Numbered from the stretch's first letter, positions 1-12,825 are shown. The stretch: 64,000 bases of DNA from Hippophae tibetana (GCA_037013495.1 CM072801.1:15615501-15679500), one strand, 5' to 3'. The notes: a model not told the origin generated them from the letters alone. Translations and numbers: made by a program.

Positions 1-978
1 TTTATAAAGATGTTTTTCCTATTTAATATTTCGCAAGCATATCAACATTATTATTATATCATATTTACAAACATTCAGTCATGTTAAATTTAATTATAGA
101 CAAATTAAATATAACATATAAGAATAAAACATAAAAAGATAACTGTAAAGAATTCATTAAAATTATACCTTAATAGAATCCTTACAACAGTTTAATGTTA
201 ATTATGTTGCTAAAAAACCTCAAAACATATTTGTATCTTTGCTTATTGAATTGAACACTAAAAATCTATAAAAACATAGTTAGTTCTTCTAAAAAAGAAC
301 TTAAAAACTAAAAAAAATGAAAACTTTCTAGAGAGAGAAAGAACTCAAAAAATTGTATGTTTTGGAATGGGAGAATATGGTCCTTTTATAGGTGAGGAAA
401 AAGCCAAAAAAAGGGGAAAAATATTTCAAAATTTGAATTTGCACGTATTTGGATAGACACGTGTATGGGGTGCAAACCTTTTGGCAGACGGGTGTTTGGT
501 GTGGCAGACGAGCATTAGGCACACACGGTCGTGCATAGAAGTGTGCTTGAGCATACGTAACACGACGTGAGTGTGTGCTACGTGCATAAAAATTGGTGTG
601 GCATGTGTCAAGCGTGTGCTGGTTGCGTGCGCTAGTTGGGCTTGTGTTGGCTGCGTGTGGGCGTGTACTAGGCATGCATTGGTGTGTGTATGCGATTTTG
701 GGTTTTTTGACATTTTTGACCCATTTTGTCCAAGTTTTTCATTTTTTTGACTTTTCTTCATTTGTTTTCTCAATATATTTGTGATGTATTGCCTCTAGTA
801 TTTTTCTTCAAGTTTTTAAGTTATTTTTGAACGAAAATACCTAAAAATATTAAAAATACCTATGATTTTGAAAAAAAAATTTATATAAAAAATGATAAAA
901 TCATACAAATATGAATCTATTTAATCAATTAAATTACATTAAATCATGTTAATTTTAGTATTTTTTAAGAACTCATCA
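1..978 (-). mobile_element. LTR copy A of a 1.8-kb LTR family (truncated by the window edge)
   Basis: Read on the minus strand this is the 5' part of the same LTR seen complete at 5981-7781 and 60639-62487. Its outer end is at 978 (plus strand ACTCATCA, the complement of the family start TGATGAGT). The TATA-like box lies at 383-390 on the minus strand, followed by the leader with repeated TTAGTTTTT-like words. A GC-richer block (about 440-700) sits upstream of the TATA box, as in the other copies. Position 1 corresponds to about 6900 of copy B, so the rest lies outside the window. Family assignment (probably Ty3/gypsy) is inference. Confidence 0.75.
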
Positions 979-1570
979 ATGGACTCGAAAGGATAGCCAG
1001 TGCGATCCAACACTTTGATGGGAGCATAACATGCCCAAGAAGTTACATAAAAGGTTCTTATAGCTTTAGAGAAGATTGTGTGACTATGGGGAGAGCTCTT
1101 GAGAAAGCCTATGGTCAATTCTGAGGAGATTTGACTAGAAAGGATGCTCATATGGTGTATCTGGGCATTGATATACATGCACTGACCCAACAACTTGAAA
1201 CAACAACTGAGGAAGCAGTAAATGACTATCTTGATTCAAAAGACTTCAAGGCTGACACTAGAGTCACTTGAGCTCATGGCTTTGAGGCAATGAAAAGAAG
1301 ATTCAAGAAATTCTAGCCAGACTTAGCTCTTTCTCCATATAACTTGCTAGATTACACTAGTGTTGTAGTTAAGTATGGTGAGTATGATGAAAACTCATAC
1401 ATTCAAAGGGGTGAGACCTCATCTAGAGCAACAATGCAGACTTCTATTGATGTTGGAAATAAAGCCCAACCCCAATCAACTGCTACAGCATAGAGAGTAG
1501 TAGATGTGGTACCCATTACTGTCATTCTGTCAAAGGACACCAATAATGGAAACCATAGCATGACTTAGGA
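979..1570 (+). pseudogene. Degraded transposon-type coding remnant
   Basis: Plus-strand translation between about 1195 and 1500 gives a nearly continuous reading with a few stops: an acidic stretch (EEAVNDYLDSKDFKAD), then a lysine/arginine-rich segment and a block with PDLALSP. This resembles the C-terminal part of the accessory ORF found in plant gypsy elements, where short coiled segments precede a 'PxLDLS'-like motif. The match is by eye only and weak. No intact frame or start codon is present, so it is best treated as repeat debris rather than a gene. Confidence 0.25.
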
Positions 1571-2869
1571 GTTAGGATACATACTTTACTATGTATTTTT
1601 TATTTTATTTTTTTTCTTTTAGTCAAAGTGTTGGTACTTGGCTTTACTTTGTAACTCTAGAAGTTGAAATTTTGAATGAGATCAACATTTCACTTTGGTT
1701 ATTTTTGCTTGTATTCCACACTTTATTTTCCTTAACATTTTAGCGACCTTGAGGTTGTACTTGATTAATTTTGTGTAACCTTAAGAGATCACTTTTAATT
1801 TATGTGGGCATGTAACTCTTAATTGGTGCGAGGTCTGCAATACTCGCAATAGGATAACACTAAGTCATCTTATAATACTTTTTTGAAATTTGCAAAATGA
1901 AAACTGAAGTGAATTAGTACCGATTTCCCAAGATTAGCATTAGTTCCCAATACATATCCAGGAGAATCCCAAATGACACTTGGTGAGACTGAATAGAGTA
2001 GGGGAAGACCGAGCATGGGTAATGTAGGATGAACATTGGACTATCAAACACCTAGTGGTGTCTAGGTGACTGGATGACTAGGTGGTCAAGCATCCAGAAA
2101 GTTGGGTATTTGGGCAAAATGGGCTAGTTTGTGCGAAGTATAGTTTGGAACTCATGAGAGGTGCGAGCTTGTAAATGGGTGTTGCATGATAAACTAGTCG
2201 ACTGGGCAACTAGAAAATTCATCGATAATCTGACTCTTGAGAATCAAACTTCAATGCTTGTGCTATTGATTAGATCTCATTTTCTACAAACATGGTAAGA
2301 ATTTTTTTATCATTTGTAGATCGTGATGTAGGACACGATAAGCAATGGTTTTATCTTATCGGTGTTGTGATATTTCCTAATGAAACTTACATAAACTCCA
2401 AATCTTAACTTTTTTCTCAACTCTAATTTTTTTCTAAATCCACTATTTATGAATCTATTTTTTTCTCTGAATCCATCTTTTTCTTTGGACTCCCACTTTT
2501 TCCTTAGAAGTTTTTATGATCCTTCCAAGTGTCTTAGAAATTTTCCAAAAGTGGATGGTATAGACTCCATCTTTTTTGGACTTCCACTATTATCTCATGG
2601 TCTTCTAAAGTCCCTAGGAGGTTTTTATGGTTCTTTCAAGTCCCTTAGGAAGTTGTTTGAAAATGGGTGGTCTAGACTCCCACCCTTTCAACCCTTTGCT
2701 TGGCGGGCTTCTTGAGTATAGTAAGTAATGATCATTCTATAAACTTTCATTTTTTTCGAAGTATAGCTTCTGCCTTTTCCTCAAGAGTTCTCTAAAGGTT
2801 GTTGAATTTTAGAAAATATTTTACTAGTGTAAAACAGATTACGCCTTGTTTTGCATGCCTTTCCAAATC
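1571..2869. other. Gene-free repeat-like stretch
   Basis: No supportable gene. The open frame at 2449-2715 (plus) consists of an imperfect two-fold DNA repeat of about 110 bp (two 'TGGACT..CCAC' segments each followed by 'CTTAG.A..TTTTTATG.T'), rich in Phe/Leu/Ser by chance. The part 2030-2260 contains short words such as CTAGGTGACTGGATGACTAGGTGG, which look like internally repeated DNA. Confidence 0.35.
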
Positions 2870-3600
2870 CATGTGTCTAGATCCTAGACAATTGTCATTG
2901 TAGGTGTTAGAGAGGTAATATCCTGGCTTCATTTTTTACATAAGAATAAGTCCATTAAAAACACAAGTTAGTGTTATTACCTTGTTCCTGGATCATAGTC
3001 AATGCGGGTATGGAATAGGTGTTGAGATATATTTCTTTTCCCGTAGGATGTGATTCATTAAGGTGATGAAATACACCATCTTGATCCTAGATCCCGATCT
3101 CCATGAGCATTGGAGAGGTGTTTATCCCACCTCAATTTCTGCACAAGAAGTGATCCATTAAGACAATAGTTTAATGGTAAGTAGACCATTATCTTGATCT
3201 TGGATTACTATCACTATGGGTGTAGAATGGATGTTAGGCCCTATTTTTTTCACATAAGAAGTAATCCATTGAGATAATGATAGCCAATCATGATCCTAGA
3301 TCTTAGTCGCTATGGGTATGTAATAAATGTTGAACCTTGTTTCCTTCCTATAGGATGTGATCCATTGAGGTAATGGTTACCACTATCATGATCTTAGATT
3401 ACTATCTTTGTAGGTATGGAATGGATGTTAAGCGCTATTTCATTTCCCACACAGGAAGTAAACCATTAAGATAGCAATCTTATAGAGCCAATCTAGATCC
3501 TAGGTTGCAAGCACTATGGGTGGAAAGGGTGTAATCCTACTCTATATTCCTCACAAGAATTTATCCATTAAGTCATTGGCTAAGTCCCTAAGGGGTAATG
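2870..3600. repeat. Degenerate tandem array, about 7 units of 88-113 bp
   Basis: The phrase 'cTTGATCCTAGATC' recurs at about 2876, 2983, 3081, 3193, 3281, 3389 and 3491. Each time it is followed by 'ACTATGGGTATGGAATGG', then 'GTTAGGCCCTATTTC', then a 'CACAAGAAGTGATCCATTAAG' type segment. Spacing ranges from 88 to 113 bp and units differ at many positions, so this is an old, diverged satellite-like array. No coding potential is visible. Confidence 0.8.
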
Positions 3601-4541
3601 GTCACTACATGGTTTTACAAAAAGAGTGGCCTTCTTGATCCAATGTAAGATAAGTTTAGTTCCTAGCTTTGATCGAGTATGGATACTAGGTTCAATGAAA
3701 GTGTGTGATCTTTTCCAAGTCATAGTAGCACATAGTGTCATTCCTACCATGGTGTAATGTGGTGTTTGTTATGGATAAGTTAACAATACTTATTTTGATG
3801 TTAGAGCTTTTCTGGATGTTGAGGTGGCATGACTTGAATGTTCTTATTGGGTGGAATACACCTTGGAGAGGCAGTTGACTTCATGAGTCTAAATGAAGAA
3901 CTAATAAGCCAATGTGGCCTTTTCAAGTTCCTAAAGTGTAGACATGGATGAATTTTTTGAATACACTAGTGGTGTACCCTTTTATTTCTCATATTATGAT
4001 TGGATGTCTTCTAGATAGTCTAACTAAATTATAGTGGCTAGATCCTACCCAATTTGGTGCTATTTAGGTAGCTCTAGGTAGTTAATGATGACATCCTAAT
4101 AGCATATGAGCTTGAGTAAAAGTTTCTTCAAGTTCTACTTATTTGAAGATGAAATGACTTGGATGAAATTACTTTCTGTCCCCAGGGTAAGAGATGGTAG
4201 ATTGGAGAGTGATAATCTGAATATGGTGTTACTCTAGAACCTTTATGAGTTTGTTCTTGAAAACTTTTTTGTAAGTGGTGAGATATCTGGATCTCCTAAT
4301 TCTAAGAACGTTTGGAAGATGTTGTGTAGCGAACATTTACTTCTAGATTTCATTTTTACTTGTGAACTTTTGGGTGAAGTTCTACCCTACTTGGGGGTAG
4401 CTATAACTAAATGATTGGGTAAGCACTCTAGTTTCTCAAACTCTATTTTCCAAGGTTACTAAAGTAATTATTTGTTCAAGTTTGTAGGATGAATATTTCT
4501 ATATGACACTTCTTGGAATGTAGCATATATGTCTCACTAAG
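3601..4541. other. Gene-free stretch
   Basis: No gene recognised. Base composition and short repeated words (CTAGGTAG, ATGACTTG) resemble the flanking tandem arrays, so it is probably part of the same repeat-derived block. Confidence 0.35.
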
Positions 4542-4670
4542 TATGGCTTGGATTAATAGTCATTTGATATGGCATGGATCCATAGTCACAAAGTATGGCC
4601 TGCATCCACAATCACTTGATGTGGTCTAGATTGACAGTTATCAAGTGTGACTGGATCCATACTTTGGAGG
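4542..4670. repeat. 26-bp tandem repeat, about 5 units
   Basis: Units begin at 4542, 4568, 4594, 4620 and 4646, a spacing of exactly 26 bp each time. The consensus reads roughly TATGGC.TGGATCCATAGTCA followed by a CAAAG/TTTGA ending. Divergence is 20-30 % between units but no indels have accumulated. A looser set of about 30-bp related words (TAGCATGACCTAGAAGGTAGC and variants at about 4684, 4713, 4774 and 4803) follows to about 4835. Confidence 0.8.
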
Positions 4671-4835
4671 ATGGAAAGTTGAGTAATATGACTTGAAGGG
4701 CAACTTTTCTGAGTAGCATGACCTAGAAGGTAGCAGCACTCCATCAATTTCAACACAACCTAACATCTTGTATGGTGTAGCCTGGAAGGTGGAATTGTGG
4801 AAAACATAACCTTGGAGGTAGCTTTCTAGATGGTA

Positions 4836-5975
4836 TACCTCCCTATGGTGCAACCTTATCTACTAAGGCCTAATATTTCTTCTTGTATAAATCTTTACTT
4901 TCTTAGAGCAATGTTTGTATATCAACTATAGCTATAGAAATATATGTCAAGATTAGCAACATTGTCGACGTGGTTGTTCTAACCTGATTATGTGGACTGT
5001 CTAGATGTGGGATGGTTCTTCAAGGTGAGCCAAGAAAATATAGTCTAACTTTCACATGCTTGCATAGATGGAAATCACTAGGAGATGGTTAATATATTTA
5101 CTTTCTAGAGTTATAAAAGCTCAATAGTAACTGTTGTTTGGTAGACTAGGTTAGTCTACCTGGATGTACTTTGTTTATGAGGATGGTTTACCTCGTTGTA
5201 GTGCATGCTAAAGTATATCTTCTAAGTTTATGATTAGATTCATATTCTAGGTAGCTTATGCCATGTTAGGCTTATCCAATTTCTTCTACATAGCCTTATA
5301 TGATTAATATTCTGACAGAAAGAGTAGCCTGGTATCCTCAGCTGGTTTAGTGACTTAGGTATGGCTCATCCTAGAATCTAGCTCCCGGTCAAATACTCAT
5401 GGGAATTTCTCATTGGGAGTTTGTTGCATGATTTGGATATGGGGTGCTTGAGGTAACATAAGGTAACTAAGCTCATTTTGGGTGTTCTAGTTCTTTTGGA
5501 GCATGTTGAGAAAAAGGCATCAGACTTCAGCATCATATTGGTCATGAATTTGTCTAAAGGATGACATATAATCAGGAACATGTTGAGAGCTCATCAAGTG
5601 ATTTAATATATCAAAACGTGCTATTAGAAGAAAAATGAAAGAAGAACGTAATGAGCAGGCTACAAAACACGAAGAATACGATGAATGTTCTTGAGTTTTC
5701 ACTAGCTTAATAATTTGAAAACCAAAACTTCTTTCCCACAGATGACGCTAGATGTTGAAGCTGATTTCTATTAGATAGCATTTTCTAGACACTTAGATCT
5801 ATAAATTATTAGAAATTACGTCAAAATGTATGACACCTAGAGATGTGTATCCACTTCGATGCTTAAGTTAGTTTCTGAGAGAAAATATTAATATTAGAGG
5901 AAATTTGAGAGAATTTGTGGTATCAATTTATACGTACCTTTTCAAGTTGTGAGGACATATTTAAAAGTTTTGATG
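4836..5975. other. Gene-free stretch with possible minus-strand retroelement debris
   Basis: Two short minus-strand frames (5378-5581 and 5520-5702) overlap and have no recognisable domain. The second is moderately hydrophobic, then polar, and could be a degraded gag-like piece. I do not call a gene here. Confidence 0.3.
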
Positions 5976-5980
5976 GATGA

Positions 5981-7781
5981 TGATGAGTGCTCAAAAGCAC
6001 TAAAATTACCATGATTTTATGCACATTAATTGATTAAATATATATATTTATATGATTTTATCATATATTTATATAAATTTGTCTTTTTGGAATCAAGGGT
6101 ATTTTTATTGTTTTTCAAGTATTTTTTCTTAAAACATAACTTAAAGACTCAAAGAGGAATACTGGAAGCAATACATCACAAATATATTAATGAGGAAAGG
6201 TCAACAATATGGAAAAATTGGACAAAATGGGTCAAAAAGGTAAAAAAATGTCAAAAAGGAGGAAATCGTGCCGCCTAGTCCCGCGCGCTGCATGCACTCC
6301 TGCTGCTTGTCGCGTGCGCCCCTGCTGCTTGCCGCGCGCGCCGCTGCCCATATGCACCCCATTCCGCGCGTGCCACCTACCCGCTGACGTCAGCTGATGT
6401 CATTTTCACCTACTACATGTTTCCTTCATTTTTTATCATTTTTTCACCCACTTTTTATTCCTTTCCTCACCTATAAATACCTTCATTCTCTTCACTTCAT
6501 ACCATACCTCAAAACACATCTTCTCTTCTCTTTCTTTCTCTCATTTCTTAGTTTTTAAGCTTTTCTTAGTTTCTTTCTTAGTTTTTAGTTTTTCTTAGTT
6601 AATTTCTCTTAGTTTTAGAGTTCTTCTCTTTTTGAGAAGAACTAGTAATGTTTTTGTAATTTATTTGCTTTTCGATTCAATAAATAGGAGTGTAAATTCG
6701 GTTTGGAGGTTTTCCAACAACGGGAATAACATCGAAGTACTGTAAAGATTTTATTTTCTTTGTAGTTATTTTTTATGCTTTATTCTTACATGTTATATTT
6801 AATTTGTCTGTGATTAAATTTAACTCTGTTGACTGTTTGTAAACATGATATAATAATAACGTTGTTATACTTGCGAAATATTAAATAGGTAAAAATCTCT
6901 AAAATGAATTGATTTTATTTTTATTCAAGATTTTATATTAAGAATATTAGAGAGAAATATATTATTTTTTCATTACAAACTTAAATTTGAAAATTACATT
7001 TTAAGGTTTAGTTATCCGGTCTAATTTAGAGTGGTTCTCTTTTATTTGTTGGTACAATCGCGCGGTAGTTAGAGTGAAACTCTATTTCAAAAGTTTTTAT
7101 AAGAATTATTATGTGAAAATGTATTGACAACATGTTTTCAGTAGTGGTTTTAAAATTTGAAAGTTAGTACTCGGATAATTAAATTCTTAGGTTTAATTTG
7201 GACACCTTGAATAACGTTTAAAATGTCTAACCCCACCAAATGTGGCATTTAAATGTTTCATTTTCAATCTCTTAGAAAAAAAAAGAATTAATTTAATTAA
7301 CCAAATTAGTTATCAACCTCACCCATAGGTGTTAATTGATTTGTTTAGTTAACAAAGAATATCTAACTCCACCAAATGTGATATTCATATAAAAAAGAGA
7401 GAATTAATAAATATCAATTTATATCTTTAATAACCTAAATAATATGAGCAAGCATAATTAACTTAGTTATTATATCCATAAATACTCCACTATTATAAAT
7501 AATAAAATTTGCATAAACATTTATTGAATCTATATCTATGTTTATTTTTTTGTTATTAGATTAGAAACACAAAAACCAAACTATCGTGACAAGATGTTTA
7601 AGATTTAATTTCGTTTTTAAAAATTTAAATAATAAATTAAAAACCACATATATTCCTTCCTTAGATCGACCTTAGTTATATACTTATCATTTTCTATGAA
7701 ATGATTCGTTAACTTGCGAGAGTTTTATAAATATAAAACCAAAGTATTAGTAGAATCGACGATGCCAGTTTTCGCTCATGA
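5981..7781 (+). mobile_element. Solo LTR (copy B) with target duplication GATGA
   Basis: The 1801-bp LTR starts TGATGAGTGCTC and ends GCTCATGA; the ancestral end seen in copy C is ACTCATCA, so one end base has changed. The flanks are GATGA (5976-5980) and GATGA (7782-7786), a perfect 5-bp target duplication with no internal region: a solo LTR. Promoter-like CTATAAATAC is at 6471-6480 and a polyadenylation-type AATAAA at 6679-6684, giving a U3/R/U5 layout. A short GC-rich block (6270-6400, many GCGCG words) lies just before the TATA box in an otherwise AT-rich LTR. Solo LTRs form by recombination between the two LTRs of one element. Confidence 0.85.
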
Positions 7782-7786
7782 GATGA

Positions 7787-10037
7787 CATAAGCATAATAA
7801 TTAATATTAATTAATTAGTATATAATTATTTATAATATTAATGAACTTTTATAAATAAGAAGATGTAATTAATATTGATTTTTAAATTTAAATAATAAAA
7901 TATATAACTAACTGTGCATTGAGTTTACCTATTTGATTTTTCAATGTCATAATGGAATAATCAAACGATACCATATATATCTAATGATTATATATATATA
8001 TATATGTGTACACGTAAAAATGATATTGTTTTTAGAGTATTAATAAGTTGATGATCTTAATTAATAATATTTACATTTGGTGCAACGCTTTTCAAAAATG
8101 TATTATATCTTTATATGAAAATAATTTTTTTAAAATGATAGAAATCAAGATTAATCAAGCCTATTGAAACTTGTTAAAACAGAAATCGCTGGAAAGAGAT
8201 TTAAAACTTCTTTTACATAGACACACAACCAATGTGAGAATAAGATTATTTCAACGGAAAATATATAATGGATACGTATTCTTTTACTAATAAATAATTC
8301 CTCTTAATTCAATTATTAACTCATTCTTAACTTTTATTCGAAAACTTTTATTCGAAAGGTAGAGTTGCTATCTTTTTCAAAAATGTTACTATGATTGACT
8401 TATTAATATTATTTTGTATTCAATCCTTATATTTTTAGAAAATTACAAAAAATAACTAATCTAAAACTTATAATAACAAAAATAGTATCTAGTACTATTG
8501 AATTTGTTTCAATTAAACAACATTCAATATTTAACGAGTTTAAATAATCATAGTTCAATTTGAACGATGTCAAATTAGACAACGTTCAAAATGAAATGAT
8601 ATACCAAATTTTTTTTAATAGTAAAAATATATATGACTAATATAACATGTGCTTTTATAATGGTTATAAATTTTAAATATATAAATTTTATTATTTTTAC
8701 TATATTTTTTATGTTATAAAAAAATTTAAACAAATCCTCAAAAAATATAAGAGAAGTTTTTTAAAAAATGTACGTTAGATCATGATCTTTCACGACCATT
8801 GTAGATATACTCTTTCAATATAAAATTCTCGAGTACCATTAAAAGTTTAGTAAAAATTACTTATTAATGTTGAGTTAGCATCAATAAAATGTAGTCAAGA
8901 TTTTACCATAAGCAATCATCCGAGGACCTAAGTCTTCTCTACACAAAAAAGCCAAGCTGTTCATTTCTACAAAGGTTTCACAAAGTGAATCGGGTATCCT
9001 TATTCATGGAGACATATCGAGAGAATGTAGGACTAATATAGTAAGTATTTACATCCAACATTAAAAAAATAAAAATAACAAGTTTATTAATTTAAAGGCA
9101 TAGTTTAAACAAAGCAATATATATATATTATATATTAAAAATATTGAAATAATCTTACATCTAATCTTCAATAAAATTATATCAAGACCATGTCAAGTCT
9201 CAGGTCTCGGTAGCATCCACCATTGCCATTAAACCTTCGATAACCATTAGCAACGACTTTTGAAAACCTAGCCAAAGGTTCAATGGCTACTAAGGTAGAT
9301 TTGTCAGGCTTGCCAATTTTTTGTTAGATTCTAACAGCTTACAAAATAACTAAATATTTATGTAACATTTTTGTAATGTGTAGAAAATTATGTACAATTC
9401 ATATACAACTTACAAAATAATCTTAGAACATGAAAATGTTACTATTGAATAATATTTTTAATTCAAAACTCATCTATTCCAAAATTTATTCCCCGTTAAG
9501 TTATTCTGTTGAGTAATATATATATAACTTGAAATTTATTTATTTTAAAATATATTTTAGGTTTGATGTGATAATTTAAAGATTTTTCATGTAAATTAAA
9601 ATAAATTTTATCAAAATTATGTAAAATTTATATACAACTTATATAATTAACATTTATATAAAACTCATTGATTTATGTGCAATTTCTATGCATCTTACAA
9701 AATAACTTAGAACATCAAATGTTCATTATAAGTAATATTCTTAATTTGAAACTTGTATATTTTAAAACTCATTTTTAAGTTTATTATATTGGTTTAATTT
9801 TTTTATGTTATTCTAATGTATTTCCTTTTTATTGTGTATTGTGGAAAACAAAATTAGTATAAAGCTTTGGTAAAGATTATAAAATTATTTATAAAATTAG
9901 AAGTATATATTAAATTTACTTTGTAAAATGTAAAGCAATTTATACAATAATTTATAAGTTATAAAATTATATATAGGATAAATAAACTGACACCGACAAT
10001 TGAAGTTCTTGGCCGATAGGTTTTAGAAACCAGGTGG
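7787..10037. other. AT-rich intergenic DNA
   Basis: No gene recognised. It holds poly-AT tracts (a TA run near 7989-8006) and stretches similar in style to decayed transposons. The part 8900-9050 is slightly less AT-rich but has no readable frame. Confidence 0.4.
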
Positions 10038-10048
10038 ATTTGATATTG

Positions 10049-11188
10049 GCTTTTGTCTATAATGAGTATCTCTCATTTAATAGTTTAAAAATAGAATGAT
10101 TTATATCTTAGTTTAAAAATAGGCTACTTATAATCTATTTAACAATTAACAAGTCATTTTACATCTTTCCACCCAACTTTTTTCTTCTCAATCCTTATTT
10201 AATTCTAATCAACCTATCTTCTTCTCTCTTTCCCTAATTCCCAACTACACCATTCTTTTCCTATTCTTATTTTCTAAAAAAAATCAAAAGTAAAATATCC
10301 TCCTCCAACAAATTTTAATAAATAATAATTTATATTTATATAATAAAATATATATATATATTTTTATAACAAATAACTTATCAAAATTTTATTATAAAAT
10401 AATAATAAATTATTAAATTTAAATTATTAAAAACTTTACTAAAATAAATTATTGATATTTTTAAAAAATAAATTATTTAAGATTAAAGAAATTAAAAAAT
10501 AAATTACATTGTAACACATATCTATAATATTATTATAATTTTAATTATTATTAAGATAACAAATATTTATTAATAATAATTTAATTTAAGTATTAAAATA
10601 TAATTAATTAGATATAATTTATATATTTTATTATATTAATAATAAAAATAATTATAATAATATTATATTAGATAATATTTTCACACAAAAATTGTGATAT
10701 AATATTCTATGTTTGTATTGTATATTGTAAAAAGTTGGAGAGAGACTTCATAATTTTTTTATATCATAATTATAATTATTTATTAAATATAATTATAATT
10801 ATATTCAATAACAATAACAATAATGTATTATATTATTTATGAACTATCAAAATGCTTAACATATCATTTTCAATACGTATAAATTTATATTATTATAAAA
10901 TAAATTATTTTTATTTTTTAAAATAAAATTTTAATATATGATATGATAAAAAATATTTGTGTATTTAAAATTAATTATAAATTTATAAAATGTTAATATT
11001 TTATTATGTTTATAATAATTATGTTTTGTAAAATGAGGTTGAAATATCTTTTTTTATTTTTTTTAAAAATAAAATTGACCAAAAAAATGTGATTTCAAGC
11101 TTAAGGTTATATTTAGCCTATTTCTAAACTAAAACACAATTAAACCTATTTTTAAAATATTTAATGAAAAGTGCCTATACAAAAACCC
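10049..11188. mobile_element. Mutator-like MITE with about 80-bp terminal inverted repeats
   Basis: A perfect 11-bp direct repeat ATTTGATATTG occurs at 10038-10048 and 11189-11199. Directly inside it the ends are inverted repeats of one another over about 80 bp. The left end runs GCTTTTGTCTATAATGAG, then TTTAATAGTTTAAAAATAG, then TTAGTTTAAAAATAGGCTA. The right end, complemented, gives GGGTTTTTGTATAGGCAC, then TAAATATTTTAAAAATAGG, then TTAGTTTAGAAATAGGCTA. Long inverted repeats plus a 9-11-bp duplication are the signature of Mutator-like elements. The 1140-bp body is almost pure A/T and codes for nothing, so it is non-autonomous. Confidence 0.85.
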
Positions 11189-11199
11189 ATTTGATATTG

Positions 11200-12400
11200 T
11201 TAGGGTATAGAAGTAAACTGATACTCACAAAACGCAGTCGTGTCGCTATTTTTGTCAAACGGAAGTTGATAAAGCTTTCCGTTCCCACATTCTACAACGC
11301 CACATACGCCCATTTTCGGCCTTTCGATCGCTTATTGGATCTTCAAGCATAAGTAGGCCCATCAAATGATGGAGCCTAATCCACTGACAATTCCACTCTG
11401 CAATACCCTCCTAAATTTTCCAATGTGTAGTGCCTTACAACGATAAGTCGTTTTCTAATCGCCGCATCTTATCATTACTACTTGTCGTAGGAAGGGTGAG
11501 GAATACTTTAGTTGGTTTAAAAGATTGTCATTTAAGTTTGTACGCTTCGCAAAATGGGATAATGTGAGATTAATACTAAGAATTTTTAGGTACAAAATTT
11601 TGATAGGGGGATTTTAGTACCAAACATAGGTTATGTAAGTTTGAATTTTTAAAACTAAAATATTCTAGTTAAAAACATTGAGATTAAAATATTTATTTAT
11701 AAAAATTATTGAATCTTTAGTATTTAAATCTATATGATTTTTTTCAATATACTCAATAGATTTTTTAATATAAAAATAACACATGATATTAATAAACTAA
11801 GTATACAAATAAATAATAAATAATTTATAAATATAATTAATAACAATTAAAATATGTTATGTATACAAAGATGATCAAACCAAAATATTCAACAGAATTA
11901 ATAGAATAGATAAAAAAATCAACTAACACAACTCACAAAATATTGATCTTTATAGCTAACACAACACAGATATAACTTGTCATTTGTATAACTTGCCATT
12001 TTTCTTAGCTATATATGATTTATGATTTTACTTCCAAGCATTTAGAGCTTGATTACGTCCCTTATATTCACGTAATTTGGCTGGTTAATTAATAACCAAC
12101 TTCATGTGCTTTACATAACTTATCTTTCAAGTCAAAATTTTTTATATGCATTAGTTCATGAATGAGATAAAAGAATATTTCATTTGTTACTTGACATGAA
12201 TATATTTATTTTTACATAAAAAGATCATTTTAATATAATGACTTATAATACATTCTAGAAATTAACAAAGTAGAACTTGCTTATATAAATTTTTCTCCCT
12301 TAAAGCTGGCAACTTCTTTTACAATTAATTCAACTAATTGGGCATTTGTGGCTCACTTGTTTTATGCACGTGGTTAGCAGTGAAATTCACTTATGTCTTA
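11200..12400. other. Intergenic DNA; 11200-11520 is less AT-rich than its surroundings
   Basis: No gene is supported. The first 320 bp (with TCGTGTCGC, CGCCACATACGCCC and TCGATCGC words) stand out as more balanced in base composition. This segment was contiguous with 9960-10037 before the MITE inserted, so it may be the remains of one unit. The rest is AT-rich with nothing recognisable. Confidence 0.35.
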
Positions 12401-12409
12401 TTTAAAGTT

Positions 12410-12720
12410 TTATTAAAGTGCACCATTGATCTCTAAAATTTTAAAAAATATGATTTAGTTCTTAAATTTTTAAAACTTCGTTCTAAAATTTTTAAATTAT
12501 ACAATTTAGTCCTCAAATTTTTAAAATTTTACACATGAGTCCTTATTAGGTTACTAAAATACATATTTGTGAATTAAATGTTTAAGATCTATATGTAAAG
12601 TTTTAAGACTAAATTATATTATTTAAAAATTTAAGAACTTATGTATGAAATTTTAAAAACATGAAAATCAAAATGTATGTTATAAAAGTTTTGAAAGTAT
12701 ATGTAAATTTATTTAAAGTC
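12410..12720. repeat. Imperfect fold-back repeat
   Basis: The left arm (about 12415-12540, ATTTAGTCCTCAAATTTTTAAA type words) is the approximate complement of the right arm (about 12590-12715, with TTAAGACTAAATTATATTATTTAAAAATTTAAG-like sequence). About 50 bp of spacer separates the arms. A related half-copy is at 27385-27545. This looks like a dispersed fold-back element, but termini and target duplication were not resolved. Confidence 0.55.
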
Positions 12721-12825
12721 TAAAAGCAAATCCTATGCTTCAACTTTAAAGTTTTTAAACCACACTAAGTCTATAAAAAACTATTTTCTCGTTATTTACC
12801 AAAATAACAAAGCATATATACTAAT

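Noticed and set aside
1..7781. LTR copies A and B as the two LTRs of a single 7.8-kb element
   Set aside because: They are in opposite orientation and copy B has its own GATGA target duplication, so they are independent insertions.
11164..11352. Small open frame at the right end of the Mutator-like MITE
   Set aside because: It crosses the element end and the target duplication and shows no domain.
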